Origin: Nanoarchaeales archaeon
GTDB lineage: Archaea; Nanobdellota; Nanobdellia; Woesearchaeales; UBA583
Direction: 5' to 3'
Length of the DNA stretch: 10,440 bases
Assembly: GCA_013215525.1 (NCBI GenBank)
Contig: JABSQY010000061.1
Location: 1-10,440, forward strand
The notes beneath the pieces are model-generated. The model saw only the letters and a list, made by a program, of their open reading frames with translations. It was not told the DNA's origin and ran no database searches. Every line of letters begins with the position of its first letter. Within the stretch, counting starts at the first letter, position 1. Positions 4,591-10,440 of this stretch are shown one piece after another. The translations under genes and the position numbers were made by a program.

Positions 4591-5445
4591 ATGTTTACAA
4601 ATACTATTAAAACTACTATATTACTTGGAGCGCTTGCTGGAGTATTTATTGGAATGGGGAAATTTGCCGGTGGAAATACTGGAATGGTAATCGGTCTTGT
4701 GCTTGCTCTTGCTATTAATTTTGGATCTTTTTGGTTTTCAGATAAAATTGTTCTAAAAATGCATAATGCTAAACAAGTAAAGTCTGGAGATTACTTTGAA
4801 CTTGTATGTGATTTAGCGAGAAGAAATAAGATGCCAATTCCTAAGGTATTTATTATTGAGTCTGCGAGTCCAAATGCGTTTGCTACAGGGCGTTCGCCAG
4901 CACATGCAAGTGTTGCTTGTTCTCAAAGTTTAATGAATATTTTAACACGTGAAGAATTACAAGGAGTTATGGCTCACGAGTTATCACATGTGAAGAATCG
5001 TGATACTTTAATTCAAACTATTGCTGTAACTTTTGCATCTGCAATCTCTTTTATTGCGCAGATGATGCAGTGGGCAGCGATTTTTGGTATGGGTTCAAAT
5101 AGTGATGATGGAAATGATACAGGTTCTATTGTTGGTATGATTGCTATTATGATACTTGCTCCTTTGATTGCAATGCTTATTCAGATGGCAATTAGTCGTC
5201 AAAGAGAATTTATTGCTGATAGAGGTGCTGCAAAGCTTATGGGGACTGGAATGCCTTTAATTAATGCATTACAAAAACTTGAACTTGCTGCAAGTAGTGG
5301 AGTTAAGTCTAATATTACTAAAGAATCCGTTAGTAGTTTGTATATCATTAATCCGTTTCGTGCGAGTGCTGTTGCTGCATGGTTTTCAACACATCCGAAA
5401 ACTGAAGCTAGAATTGCTGCTTTAAAGAGATATAAACATCAATAA
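4591..5445 (+). CDS. htpX: HtpX-type M48 membrane zinc metalloprotease
   Basis: This 284 aa protein is full length for the HtpX family, which degrades misfolded or damaged membrane proteins. Two N-terminal membrane helices (about 8-24 and 30-48) are followed by the catalytic domain. The zinc motif HELSH is at 129-133 (H129, E130, H133), and the third zinc ligand is expected to be E206 in REFIADRGAAKL. The family signatures PNAFATG (95-100) and FSTHPKTEARIAAL near the end are present. Two more hydrophobic segments (about 141-166 and 180-202) lie between the HExxH motif and E206, as in HtpX. Nothing is missing or truncated. Codon use includes CGT arginine codons, rarer in the accessory genes to the left. 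It appears to be a single-gene transcription unit. Confidence 0.95.
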   Translation: MFTNTIKTTILLGALAGVFIGMGKFAGGNTGMVIGLVLALAINFGSFWFSDKIVLKMHNAKQVKSGDYFELVCDLARRNKMPIPKVFIIESASPNAFATGRSPAHASVACSQSLMNILTREELQGVMAHELSHVKNRDTLIQTIAVTFASAISFIAQMMQWAAIFGMGSNSDDGNDTGSIVGMIAIMILAPLIAMLIQMAISRQREFIADRGAAKLMGTGMPLINALQKLELAASSGVKSNITKESVSSLYIINPFRASAVAAWFSTHPKTEARIAALKRYKHQ

Positions 5446-5497
5446 AACTATAATTAAATCATACTTAGATTATAATTAAACTATAATTTAGCTACAC

Positions 5498-5520
5498 TTT
5501 TAAGAGTCTAAATCTTAAAA
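5498..5520 (+). terminator. Perfect 8-bp stem-loop downstream of htpX
   Basis: TTTTAAGA (5498-5505) and TCTTAAAA (5513-5520) form a perfect inverted repeat around a seven-base loop, followed by TTTCTTTTT at about 5527-5535. It could mark the htpX 3' end. The stretch before it (5449-5490) repeats TATAATTAAA twice and TATAATTTA once. Confidence 0.35.
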
Positions 5521-5597
5521 AATCTATTTCTTTTTAAACTAAAATCAGATACATTCTAAGTTTCATCACTTGTAAGTTCTAATAATGAAGGCAAAAC

Positions 5598-5605
5598 TAT
5601 ATAAA
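5598..5605 (+). promoter_or_regulatory. TATA box fixing the start of the first PRC-barrel gene
   Basis: TATATAAA is centred 25 bases before ATG 5627. The upstream in-frame ATG at 5585 has no TATA-like box at the right distance, and the TATA box would lie inside that longer frame. Confidence 0.6.
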
Positions 5606-5626
5606 GATAGTTTGGGGTATATTGGT

Positions 5627-5896
5627 ATGGCTCAAGAGAAAAAAGAGAAGATTTTGTCTAAGAAATTACTTGATAAGGTAGTAGTTAGTAAATCAGGTAA
5701 AAGATTTGGAGAAGTTGGGGACTTAGTTTTTGATACAAAAACTGGTGAAATTATTGATTTTACAATCATTAATCCAACTAAATGTGTTAAAGATGTGTCT
5801 TTAGAAAAAGATACAAATGGAGATTATTTAATTCCATTCCACGCAGTTATCGCAATTGGTGATTTCTTAGTAATTTCCGAAGAGGATATTTTATAA
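5627..5896 (+). CDS. PRC-barrel domain protein 1
   Basis: From ATG 5627 the protein is 89 aa and almost entirely one PRC-barrel. A short lysine-rich lead is followed by LLDKVVVSKSGKRFGEVGDL, then FDTKTGEIIDFTI and a second half ending IPFHAVIAIGDFLVISEEDI. The G..[FI]GEV.D...D..TGEI pattern is the family signature. PRC-barrels occur in photosynthetic reaction centre subunit H, RimM and many short archaeal proteins, including ones proposed to act in archaeal cell division. The short archaeal forms are thought to mediate protein-protein contacts. An in-frame ATG at 5585 would add 14 residues; the TATA box favours the shorter form. The membrane-protein gene begins 10 bases after the stop, suggesting cotranscription. 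Confidence 0.85.
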   Translation: MAQEKKEKILSKKLLDKVVVSKSGKRFGEVGDLVFDTKTGEIIDFTIINPTKCVKDVSLEKDTNGDYLIPFHAVIAIGDFLVISEEDIL

Positions 5897-5906
5897 TTAA
5901 ATAAAA

Positions 5907-6467
5907 ATGGTAGATTTTAGCGCAATCATTTCAAATCTTAAAGATATTGGATTCTACGATGTGTTTTTACCATTCATTTTAGTTTACGTAATCGTTTTAG
6001 GAGTTTTAGAAAAAGCAGCTATTTTTCAAAAGTCCGATGATGATAAGCAATCACGAAGTATTAACATGGTTATTTCCTTTGTGTTTGGGTTATTTGTTGT
6101 AGCCTCAATTCAAACAGTTAAATATATTCAAAGTTTCATTATTAGCGCTGTTTTATTTATTATTTTCATATTAGTTGTTTTGATTTTAATGGGATTCATT
6201 TTCGGAAAAGATTATTTCAAACATTTATTTGAAGATGGCGATGGAAAAGTAAAGAAAGGGATTATATGGGCAGTTGCTGGTATTGTTTTAGCAATTGCAA
6301 TAGGAATTTTCTTTATGGTGTTAGGAGTTTGGAACTGGTTAGGAGAGTATTTTGACGGATTTGGCTCAGGAATTGATTGGTCTTCAACACTTGTAATTGT
6401 AGCAATTATTGGTGTGTTGATTTGGGTTTCAAATAGTAGCGATAAAAAAACAGAGAAAGTTGAGTAA
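5907..6467 (+). CDS. Five-helix integral membrane protein, unknown function
   Basis: This 186 aa protein has about five predicted membrane helices (residues 15-36, 54-71, 76-100, 118-142 and 158-175) and a charged C-terminal tail (SSDKKTEKVE). The N-terminal FYDVFLPFILVYVIVLGVLE followed by an arginine/asparagine-containing loop (QSRSINMVISFVFG) resembles small membrane proteins that I associate with DPANN genomes; I know of no assigned function. It lies between two PRC-barrel genes and only 10 bases behind the first, so a membrane partner for the PRC-barrels is a reasonable inference. No Shine-Dalgarno sequence is visible; the gene could be in an operon with the first PRC-barrel gene or use the AT-rich run at 5885-5900. 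Confidence 0.75.
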   Translation: MVDFSAIISNLKDIGFYDVFLPFILVYVIVLGVLEKAAIFQKSDDDKQSRSINMVISFVFGLFVVASIQTVKYIQSFIISAVLFIIFILVVLILMGFIFGKDYFKHLFEDGDGKVKKGIIWAVAGIVLAIAIGIFFMVLGVWNWLGEYFDGFGSGIDWSSTLVIVAIIGVLIWVSNSSDKKTEKVE

Positions 6468-6492
6468 ATATTGAAAAATATTCGCAAGGTCA

Positions 6493-6509
6493 AGGAATTA
6501 AAAATTCCT
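6493..6509 (+). other. 7-bp stem-loop with three-base loop
   Basis: AGGAATT-AAA-AATTCCT is a perfect hairpin 26 bases after the membrane-protein stop. Flanking AAGG (6486-6489) and CCTT (6513-6516) could extend it. Confidence 0.45.
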
Positions 6510-6513
6510 AAGC

Positions 6514-6541
6514 CTTTGTGAAATTAAAAATATTCACAAAG
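6514..6541 (+). terminator. 9-bp stem-loop followed by a T run
   Basis: CTTTGTGAA (6514-6522) and TTCACAAAG (6533-6541) form a perfect stem with a ten-base loop, followed at once by TTTTT. It looks like a classical intrinsic terminator, which is not the standard archaeal mechanism. It probably ends or stabilises the membrane-protein transcript. Confidence 0.5.
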
Positions 6542-6551
6542 TTTTTAAAGA

Positions 6552-6566
6552 TTAAAAATATAAATA
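6552..6566 (+). promoter_or_regulatory. TATA-like box for the second PRC-barrel gene
   Basis: TTAAAAATATAAATA lies about 18-32 bases before ATG 6584. Its position right after the hairpins indicates that the second PRC-barrel gene has its own promoter. Confidence 0.45.
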
Positions 6567-6583
6567 ATATATAATAATACAAA

Positions 6584-6859
6584 ATGGCAAGATTTAAAAG
6601 AATTACAGATGTGTACGATATGAAAGTTTTTACAGACTCAGGTTACTTTTTTGGTGAGATTGAGGAAGCTCTTATTGAAGAGAATAGAATTAAGTCCTGG
6701 AAGATTAAGGCTGTTGCAGGTTCTTTATTATCTACAAAGGTTAGAGATGCTAAAGGAGTTATTATTCCTCAAAAGTTCTTCAAGGCATTTGGAGATATCA
6801 TTATTATCCAAGATATTGACTTTGGTGGAAATGCAGAAGATACACCAGTTGAAGAATAA
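6584..6859 (+). CDS. PRC-barrel domain protein 2
   Basis: This 91 aa protein is a second single-domain PRC-barrel: DMKVFTDSGYFFGEIEEALI, then NRIKSWKIKAV, then GVIIPQKFFKAFGDIIIIQD, with an acidic tail (NAEDTPVEE). The G..FGEIE.A and IP...F...GD.III landmarks correspond to those of protein 1, but overall identity looks low, so the two are probably functionally distinct rather than a recent duplication. Together with the membrane protein they form a same-strand cluster. An overlapping longer plus-strand frame at 6651-6944 is a shadow. Confidence 0.83.
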   Translation: MARFKRITDVYDMKVFTDSGYFFGEIEEALIEENRIKSWKIKAVAGSLLSTKVRDAKGVIIPQKFFKAFGDIIIIQDIDFGGNAEDTPVEE

Positions 6860-6878
6860 ATTTTATTTATTTATTTTC
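6860..6878 (+). terminator. T-rich terminator after the second PRC-barrel gene
   Basis: The stop codon is followed directly by ATTTTATTTATTTATTTT, a U-rich tract in the transcript of the kind that stops archaeal RNA polymerase. Confidence 0.4.
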
Positions 6879-6891
6879 AACAAATTATTAC

Positions 6892-6914
6892 AATTAAATT
6901 CAAAGAATTTAATT
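6892..6914. other. Perfect 10-bp stem-loop between convergent genes
   Basis: AATTAAATTC-AAA-GAATTTAATT is a perfect inverted repeat with a three-base loop. It lies in the 112-base gap between the PRC-barrel gene and the convergent DUF1653-like gene, so it could act in both transcripts. It is entirely A/T apart from one C and one G. Confidence 0.5.
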
Positions 6915-6971
6915 ACTAAATTTTATTTCTATACTACAAATTAAAGAAAATAAGAATTATACTATTTTTAA

Positions 6972-7187
6972 TTATTTTAATAACTCGAAATTATTTTTAA
7001 AATCTTGCTCTTCACGTACCCAAAGTGTGCCTACTGGGAACTTGCCTGCATCTAGTTGCGTGTACAGTATTGTTTTTTTAGGTTCAATTCCTTTTTCATA
7101 TCCAGTTGCATCCAGTAATATATTATTTATTTTATATTTTATTCCAGATAAATGTTTATAGATTTTATTTTCTTGTAATTGTATCAT
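6972..7187 (-). CDS. DUF1653-like small protein, 71 aa
   Basis: The sequence order IYKHLSGIKYKINNILLDAT, then TILYTQLDA, then GTLWVREEQDF matches the pattern of DUF1653 proteins, which have YRH(F/Y)KG..Y.V.....T......VVYQ.LY.....LWVRP...F. These small proteins are widespread in bacteria and some archaea and have no established function. Here the spacing between the Y.Q and WVR parts is near normal, and the proline after WVR is replaced by E. The start is supported by the central TATA box of the 50-bp divergent gap shared with tpiA. Confidence 0.7.
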   Translation of the reverse strand: MIQLQENKIYKHLSGIKYKINNILLDATGYEKGIEPKKTILYTQLDAGKFPVGTLWVREEQDFKNNFELLK

Positions 7188-7208
7188 ACATTACAATAGT
7201 GAATAATG

Positions 7209-7216
7209 TTTAAATA
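7209..7216. promoter_or_regulatory. Single TATA box centred between two divergent leaderless genes
   Basis: TTTAAATA is the best TATA-like string in the 50-base gap. Its centre (7212.5) is 25.5 bases from the tpiA ATG (7238) and 25.5 bases from the DUF1653-like ATG (7187). It is nearly palindromic, so it could seat TBP in either orientation and fire both genes. Confidence 0.6.
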
Positions 7217-7237
7217 ATTATTTATTATGTTTAAAAT

Positions 7238-7906
7238 ATGAAAAACGATTATAAACTCATTATTAATATGAAAACTTATTCTGAATGCATGGATAAAAAG
7301 GCAATTAAGCTTGCGAAAATTTGTCATGATTTGAGAAATCAAGCAAAAAAGTTAAATGTAGAAATCATTTTGTGTCCGCAAACTCTTGATTTAAAGGATG
7401 TCGTTAGAACTAAGGTTACTACATTTGCCCAACATATAGAAATTTGTTCGCCTGGAGCTCACACAGGCTGGCCTATTGCAGATAATTTCAAGTCTTGTGG
7501 AGCTAAAGGAACTTTAATTTCACATAGTGAACATATTTTAGATACTATTTCAGTTAAGAAAAGAATTTTACTAGCTAAAAAGTTAGGATTTATTAGTTGC
7601 GTGTGTGCGAGAGATATTAAGACAGCTAAAAAAATTGCAAAGTACAATCCAGATTTTATTGCTGTTGAACCTGCTGAATTGATTGGAGGAGATATTTCTA
7701 TTTCAACTTCTAATCCAAAATTAATTTCTGATTCTGTTAAAGCTTGTGGTAGTGTTCCTTTGCTTGTTGGTGCTGGAGTTAAAAATAGTTCTGATGTACG
7801 TATTGCTGTGGGGCTTGGGGCTGTTGGTATACTTGTGGCGTCTGGTGTTGTGAAAGCAAAGAATCAAAAAAAAGTTATTTTGGACTTGTTGTCTGGTTTT
7901 GAATAA
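7238..7906 (+). CDS. tpiA: Triosephosphate isomerase, archaeal type
   Basis: This 222 aa protein interconverts glyceraldehyde 3-phosphate and dihydroxyacetone phosphate in glycolysis and gluconeogenesis. It has the compact archaeal length of about 220-230 residues rather than the 250 of bacterial and eukaryotic enzymes. Visible active-site residues are N10 and K12 (INMKTY), the electrophilic H96 (SHSEH), the catalytic base E144 (AVEP) with loop 6 reading PAELIGG, and the phosphate-binding GAGV (178-181) and GILVASGVV (197-205). GAHTGWP (73-79) is also typical of the archaeal form. All key residues are present. The gene diverges from the DUF1653-like gene across a shared promoter. Whether it feeds a full glycolysis cannot be seen here. 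Confidence 0.95.
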   Translation: MKNDYKLIINMKTYSECMDKKAIKLAKICHDLRNQAKKLNVEIILCPQTLDLKDVVRTKVTTFAQHIEICSPGAHTGWPIADNFKSCGAKGTLISHSEHILDTISVKKRILLAKKLGFISCVCARDIKTAKKIAKYNPDFIAVEPAELIGGDISISTSNPKLISDSVKACGSVPLLVGAGVKNSSDVRIAVGLGAVGILVASGVVKAKNQKKVILDLLSGFE

Positions 7907-7949
7907 AAGAATAATAAGAGTATTTATTTATTTTTAATAAATATAAATA

Positions 7950-7958
7950 TTTATATAA
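7950..7958 (+). promoter_or_regulatory. TATA box for the methyltransferase gene
   Basis: TTTATATAA is centred 25 bases before ATG 7979. Confidence 0.6.
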
Positions 7959-7978
7959 CTACAAGTTATAAAATATAT

Positions 7979-8731
7979 ATGAATTACAGATATAACAAAT
8001 TACAAATAATTTCAAAAAAAGTATTTAGAAAAATATTTCCAGTTCCAAAATCTCCATATACACTTGGAGAAATTGAAGATGTTTGTAGTATTAATTTAGT
8101 ACCACCAAAAAAATTAGAAAAGTTTTTTACTGAATGTATTAAAAAATTACAAAAAATAAAAGGAGATAAAATTGGAGATTATCTTGAGTTTGGAGTTTTT
8201 AATGGTTCTTCTTTAGGAAGTATGTATTTAGCATCAAAAAAATTAAATCTTAAAAATACTAGATATTTTGGATTTGATGCATTCCAAGGATTACCTGAAG
8301 ATTGTGAAAATGAAGATGAAGGAGTTTGGAAAAAAGGATTTTATAGTTGTTCATATGAAAAAATGAATGAATGTTTAAGAAGAAGAAATATTAATCTTAA
8401 AGATATAACATTCATTAATGGATGGTATGATGAAACATTAAATGAAAAAACTAAAAATAAATTAAAACTAAATAATTTAGGAATTGTATTTATTGATTGT
8501 GACACATATAGTTCTTCAAAAACTGTTTTAAATTTTATAGGTCCACTAATTAAAAAAGAAGTAATTATTTGTTTTGATGATTGGAAATTAAATGATTTAG
8601 ATATTAAAGAACTTGGAGAATATAAAGCTTTTAATGAGTTTTTAGATGAAAACTTACAATTTTATTCAGAAGAGATTAAATCATATAATAGAAAATCAAA
8701 GTGTTTTATATTAAAATTGAATAATAAGTAG
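7979..8731 (+). CDS. TylF/MycF-like SAM-dependent O-methyltransferase
   Basis: This 250 aa protein has the class I methyltransferase fold with the layout of the macrocin/mycinamicin O-methyltransferase (TylF/MycF) family. SAM motif I is DYLEFGVFNGSS (67-78), followed by YFGFDAFQGLPE (96-107), FINGWYDETL (145-154), VFIDCDTYSSS (170-180) and FDDW (199-202). Members of the family bind a divalent metal through acidic residues; D173/D175 and D200/D201 are the likely ligands. Known members methylate sugar hydroxyls of macrolides, and many relatives lie in glycan or lipopolysaccharide clusters. Here no sugar-biosynthesis neighbours are visible, so the acceptor is unknown. The N-terminal 65 residues are basic and without recognised motif. 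Lysine/asparagine-rich, AT-rich codon use resembles the accessory genes more than htpX or tpiA, which may point to acquisition. Confidence 0.85.
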   Translation: MNYRYNKLQIISKKVFRKIFPVPKSPYTLGEIEDVCSINLVPPKKLEKFFTECIKKLQKIKGDKIGDYLEFGVFNGSSLGSMYLASKKLNLKNTRYFGFDAFQGLPEDCENEDEGVWKKGFYSCSYEKMNECLRRRNINLKDITFINGWYDETLNEKTKNKLKLNNLGIVFIDCDTYSSSKTVLNFIGPLIKKEVIICFDDWKLNDLDIKELGEYKAFNEFLDENLQFYSEEIKSYNRKSKCFILKLNNK

Positions 8732-8792
8732 ATAAGCTATTTAAATAATAAATAAATAAAGTTATTTTTAATTAAAAAATATTAATTAATAA

Positions 8793-10100
8793 TTATTCTT
8801 CAATATATTCTTCTCTTTCCAATGGAATTCTAATTGGCAAGGAAGGAGAATAATTAAATATTATTTTTGTTGGAGCGTATTTACTAACTTCAAGGATTAA
8901 ACTTGACATGTCTTCATCCATTATGTGTGCTACTGATGTTTTAAATAATACACCAATTGATTTTGTTTTAATTAAATTCTCCCCACACCCAATATCTAAT
9001 TTTCTTGATACAAATTCTTCATCTTTATATTCATCACGAACTAAAATATTTTTGATTGGCTTTGTTGTAGAGTTTAGATATTTAAAAGCTGGCATCTTTG
9101 CTTCAAGGTCAAATCTATCAAAGAATCTTTTTCCCTTAAATGAATCAATCTCTTCATAGAAATAAAATACTTCTTTTAAGGCAGTTCCATCAGTTAAGTT
9201 TAAATTTACTCCATAAATATTATCTAAAGATTTTAAAGAAATATCTAAATTAAATAAAATGTTTTCAACATCAGATTTTGGAAATTTAATCGTTGAAAAG
9301 AAAATACTTTTTTGTAATACATTATCTGCTAAAATTTCAAATCCAAGTGTGAAACTTGAAGATTGTTTTAAAAAATCTTTAAATCTATCTAATCTTGCAC
9401 CATAAATTTCTCTCATAAATTTATAGATTTCTTCAAAGCTTTCTGGTTTGTTAAAAATTCTATAATTAAATCCTTCTTTAAAATCATCTGAACCAATTGA
9501 AATTCTTTCTCTGAAAAAGATTTTTCTAGATTCAAATGCTGAATTTTCAATGTAGTCAAGTAAACATTTTTTTGAAATGTCAATCAAATCTTTATTCCAA
9601 AACTCTTGAAATTTATTTTCATATGTTTTAATTATATCAGAATCCCCATATAATGGGATTTGTTCATATTTATTAATTTTTACTCTATCAACACAATCAG
9701 CAAGACAAATTAGATGAGAACAATTTATATCATCTTTATTTCTTTCTGTTGGAATTAATTTAATATAATTTGAAAAATCAAATCCTAAATTTGCAGGCAT
9801 AAATCTTCTATTAAATACACACTGTGAAAATCCTTTAATTAAGATATTAATTTTATGAGAATTTACTAAAGAAAAAATTTGTTTTCGAGTTTTTACAAGT
9901 ACTCTACCTGTTGAGATTGTAATGTCTCCTAATTCAAAATCAATTAAAAAATTTTTAAATCCCATCTCAATTAAATATAAAATTTTCATTGAAATTTTAG
10001 TAAGATTTGAATCTTCAAGAATTAAATTTAAATAAATATCGTCTGCAATGTCGCATTTTTTTGCTTTATCAATTGGGACTGTCTTTATTATGTTTTCCAC
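8793..10100 (-). CDS. Hypothetical protein, 435 aa, with a methyltransferase-like LDIGCG motif
   Basis: I do not recognise the family. The start is GTG at 10100, supported by a TATA box about 29 bases upstream; the next in-frame Met is residue 38. There are no membrane helices or signal peptide. Three cysteines in CSHLICLADC (C127, C132, C136) plus C94 could bind a metal. The central part has strand-rich stretches (LGFEILADNVLQKSIFF, then GVNLNLTDGTALKEVFYFYE). Near the C-terminus, KLDIGCGEN (367-375) looks like a SAM-binding motif I, but only 60 residues follow, too few for a complete class I fold. The opening residues (MENIIKTVPIDKAKKCDIAD) and the IEMGFKNFLIDF segment match nothing I know. 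It converges with the methyltransferase gene across a 61-base AT-rich gap. Confidence 0.7.
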   Translation of the reverse strand: MENIIKTVPIDKAKKCDIADDIYLNLILEDSNLTKISMKILYLIEMGFKNFLIDFELGDITISTGRVLVKTRKQIFSLVNSHKINILIKGFSQCVFNRRFMPANLGFDFSNYIKLIPTERNKDDINCSHLICLADCVDRVKINKYEQIPLYGDSDIIKTYENKFQEFWNKDLIDISKKCLLDYIENSAFESRKIFFRERISIGSDDFKEGFNYRIFNKPESFEEIYKFMREIYGARLDRFKDFLKQSSSFTLGFEILADNVLQKSIFFSTIKFPKSDVENILFNLDISLKSLDNIYGVNLNLTDGTALKEVFYFYEEIDSFKGKRFFDRFDLEAKMPAFKYLNSTTKPIKNILVRDEYKDEEFVSRKLDIGCGENLIKTKSIGVLFKTSVAHIMDEDMSSLILEVSKYAPTKIIFNYSPSLPIRIPLEREEYIEE

Positions 10101-10125
10101 TATAAAATATAAATGACGTTTTTCC

Positions 10126-10133
10126 TTTTTATA
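10126..10133 (-). promoter_or_regulatory. TATA box for the 435 aa gene
   Basis: The minus strand reads TATAAAAAGG here, a canonical archaeal TATA box, centred about 29 bases before the GTG start at 10100. Confidence 0.6.
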
Positions 10134-10148
10134 GTTATCGGTTTTTTA

Positions 10149-10183
10149 CCCTATTTTATAGTGAATTTAATTCGAAATAAGGG
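10149..10183. other. Imperfect inverted repeat upstream of the 435 aa gene
   Basis: CCCTATTT (10149-10156) pairs with AAATAAGGG (10175-10183) with one bulge, and the loop contains the palindrome GAATTTAATTC (10163-10173). It lies between the end of the Cys-repeat gene and the TATA box, so it could be a 3' structure for that gene or a regulator site. Confidence 0.3.
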
Positions 10184-10204
10184 AATTCTGGACTTATTTA
10201 ATAA

Positions 10205-10440
10205 CTAATTTAGTTTTTCATTACATAAATTCTGGTATTTATTTGATTTACTACATATTGTTTGATTTTTTGAAAATAATGCATATGAGTAATAACATCT
10301 ATATTTATCATATGAATTTTCACATAAATTAGGATTTAGTGTACGCGAAGATATTTGAAAAATACAATTATCTGTAACTATTTGATTTTGTGAAAAATTA
10401 CAGATAGAAATATCATTAAATTTTATTGCATAATTTGTTT
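10205..10440 (-). CDS. Cys-repeat protein, C-terminal fragment (5' end outside window)
   Basis: The minus strand is open from the window edge (codon phase beginning at 10438) to TAG at 10205-10207, encoding at least 77 C-terminal residues. It contains regularly spaced cysteines: ISICNFSQNQI, DNCIFQI, NPNLCENS, YRCYYSYAL, TICSKS and NLCNEKLN. The alternation of (L/I)C.. and D/R.C(Y/I).. with 8-12 residue gaps resembles the C..I......DxCY..IA......C repeats that I recall in archaeal secreted or surface proteins, where cysteines may form disulfides. N and S richness fits an exported protein. It is unlikely to share a promoter with the 435 aa gene, which has its own TATA box. Confidence 0.65.
   Translation of the reverse strand, partial: TNYAIKFNDISICNFSQNQIVTDNCIFQISSRTLNPNLCENSYDKYRCYYSYALFSKNQTICSKSNKYQNLCNEKLN

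Noticed and set aside
6212..6493. Minus-strand frame of 93 codons opposite the membrane protein
   Set aside because: It is an antisense shadow; the plus-strand gene has clear membrane helices and operon-like spacing.
6651..6944. Plus-strand frame overlapping the second PRC-barrel gene
   Set aside because: It is an out-of-frame shadow of a recognised domain; leucine/lysine-rich without motif.
7459..7647. Minus-strand frame inside tpiA
   Set aside because: It lies wholly inside a confidently identified enzyme gene.
8908..9159. Plus-strand frame inside the 435 aa gene
   Set aside because: It is an antisense shadow with serine/isoleucine-rich low-information sequence and no promoter.

Overview
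The window is AT-rich and reads as an archaeal chromosome segment. Supporting signs are an archaeal-type short triosephosphate isomerase, an HtpX-type membrane protease, two PRC-barrel proteins, and TATA-like boxes about 20-30 bases upstream of nearly every start codon with almost no Shine-Dalgarno sequence, as expected for leaderless archaeal transcripts. Small lysine/asparagine-rich proteins, a Cys-repeat protein at the right edge and the PRC-barrel/membrane-protein pair suggest a DPANN archaeon (Woesearchaeota/Pacearchaeota-like); this placement is inference.

Left part, about 1-3860, is an accessory region. Three two-gene toxin-antitoxin modules lie on the minus strand, each a short antitoxin beginning METI followed by an overlapping RelE/ParE-like toxin. 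The third antitoxin (57 aa, 3220-3393) is easily missed. All three share a promoter block: a TATA box about 23-24 bases before the antitoxin ATG and an identical GAATTAAACC element just upstream of it. Plus-strand genes sit between or beside the modules: a 137-145 aa coiled/hydrophobic protein, a 183 aa unknown protein and a 90 aa zinc-ribbon-like protein. Five intergenic stretches are filled with a degenerate, strand-asymmetric G/T-rich repeat, always with the GT side on the plus strand. They delimit the units TA1, the 183 aa gene, TA2 and TA3, giving a cassette-array-like layout without recognisable integron attC sites.

Middle, about 3900-6970: a 180 aa unknown protein that appears distantly related to the 183 aa protein in the array, then htpX, then PRC-barrel, five-helix membrane protein and PRC-barrel, all on the plus strand. 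Several perfect stem-loops occupy the gaps.

Right part, about 6970-10440: a DUF1653-like gene and tpiA diverge from a 50-bp gap with one TATA-like box exactly in the middle; then a TylF/MycF-like O-methyltransferase, a convergent 435 aa protein of unknown function, and the C-terminal end of a Cys-repeat protein that runs off the window.

The best candidate for something undescribed is the GT-repeat-bounded array of TA modules with its shared operator-like promoter. The second is the paralogue-like pair of about 180 aa proteins.
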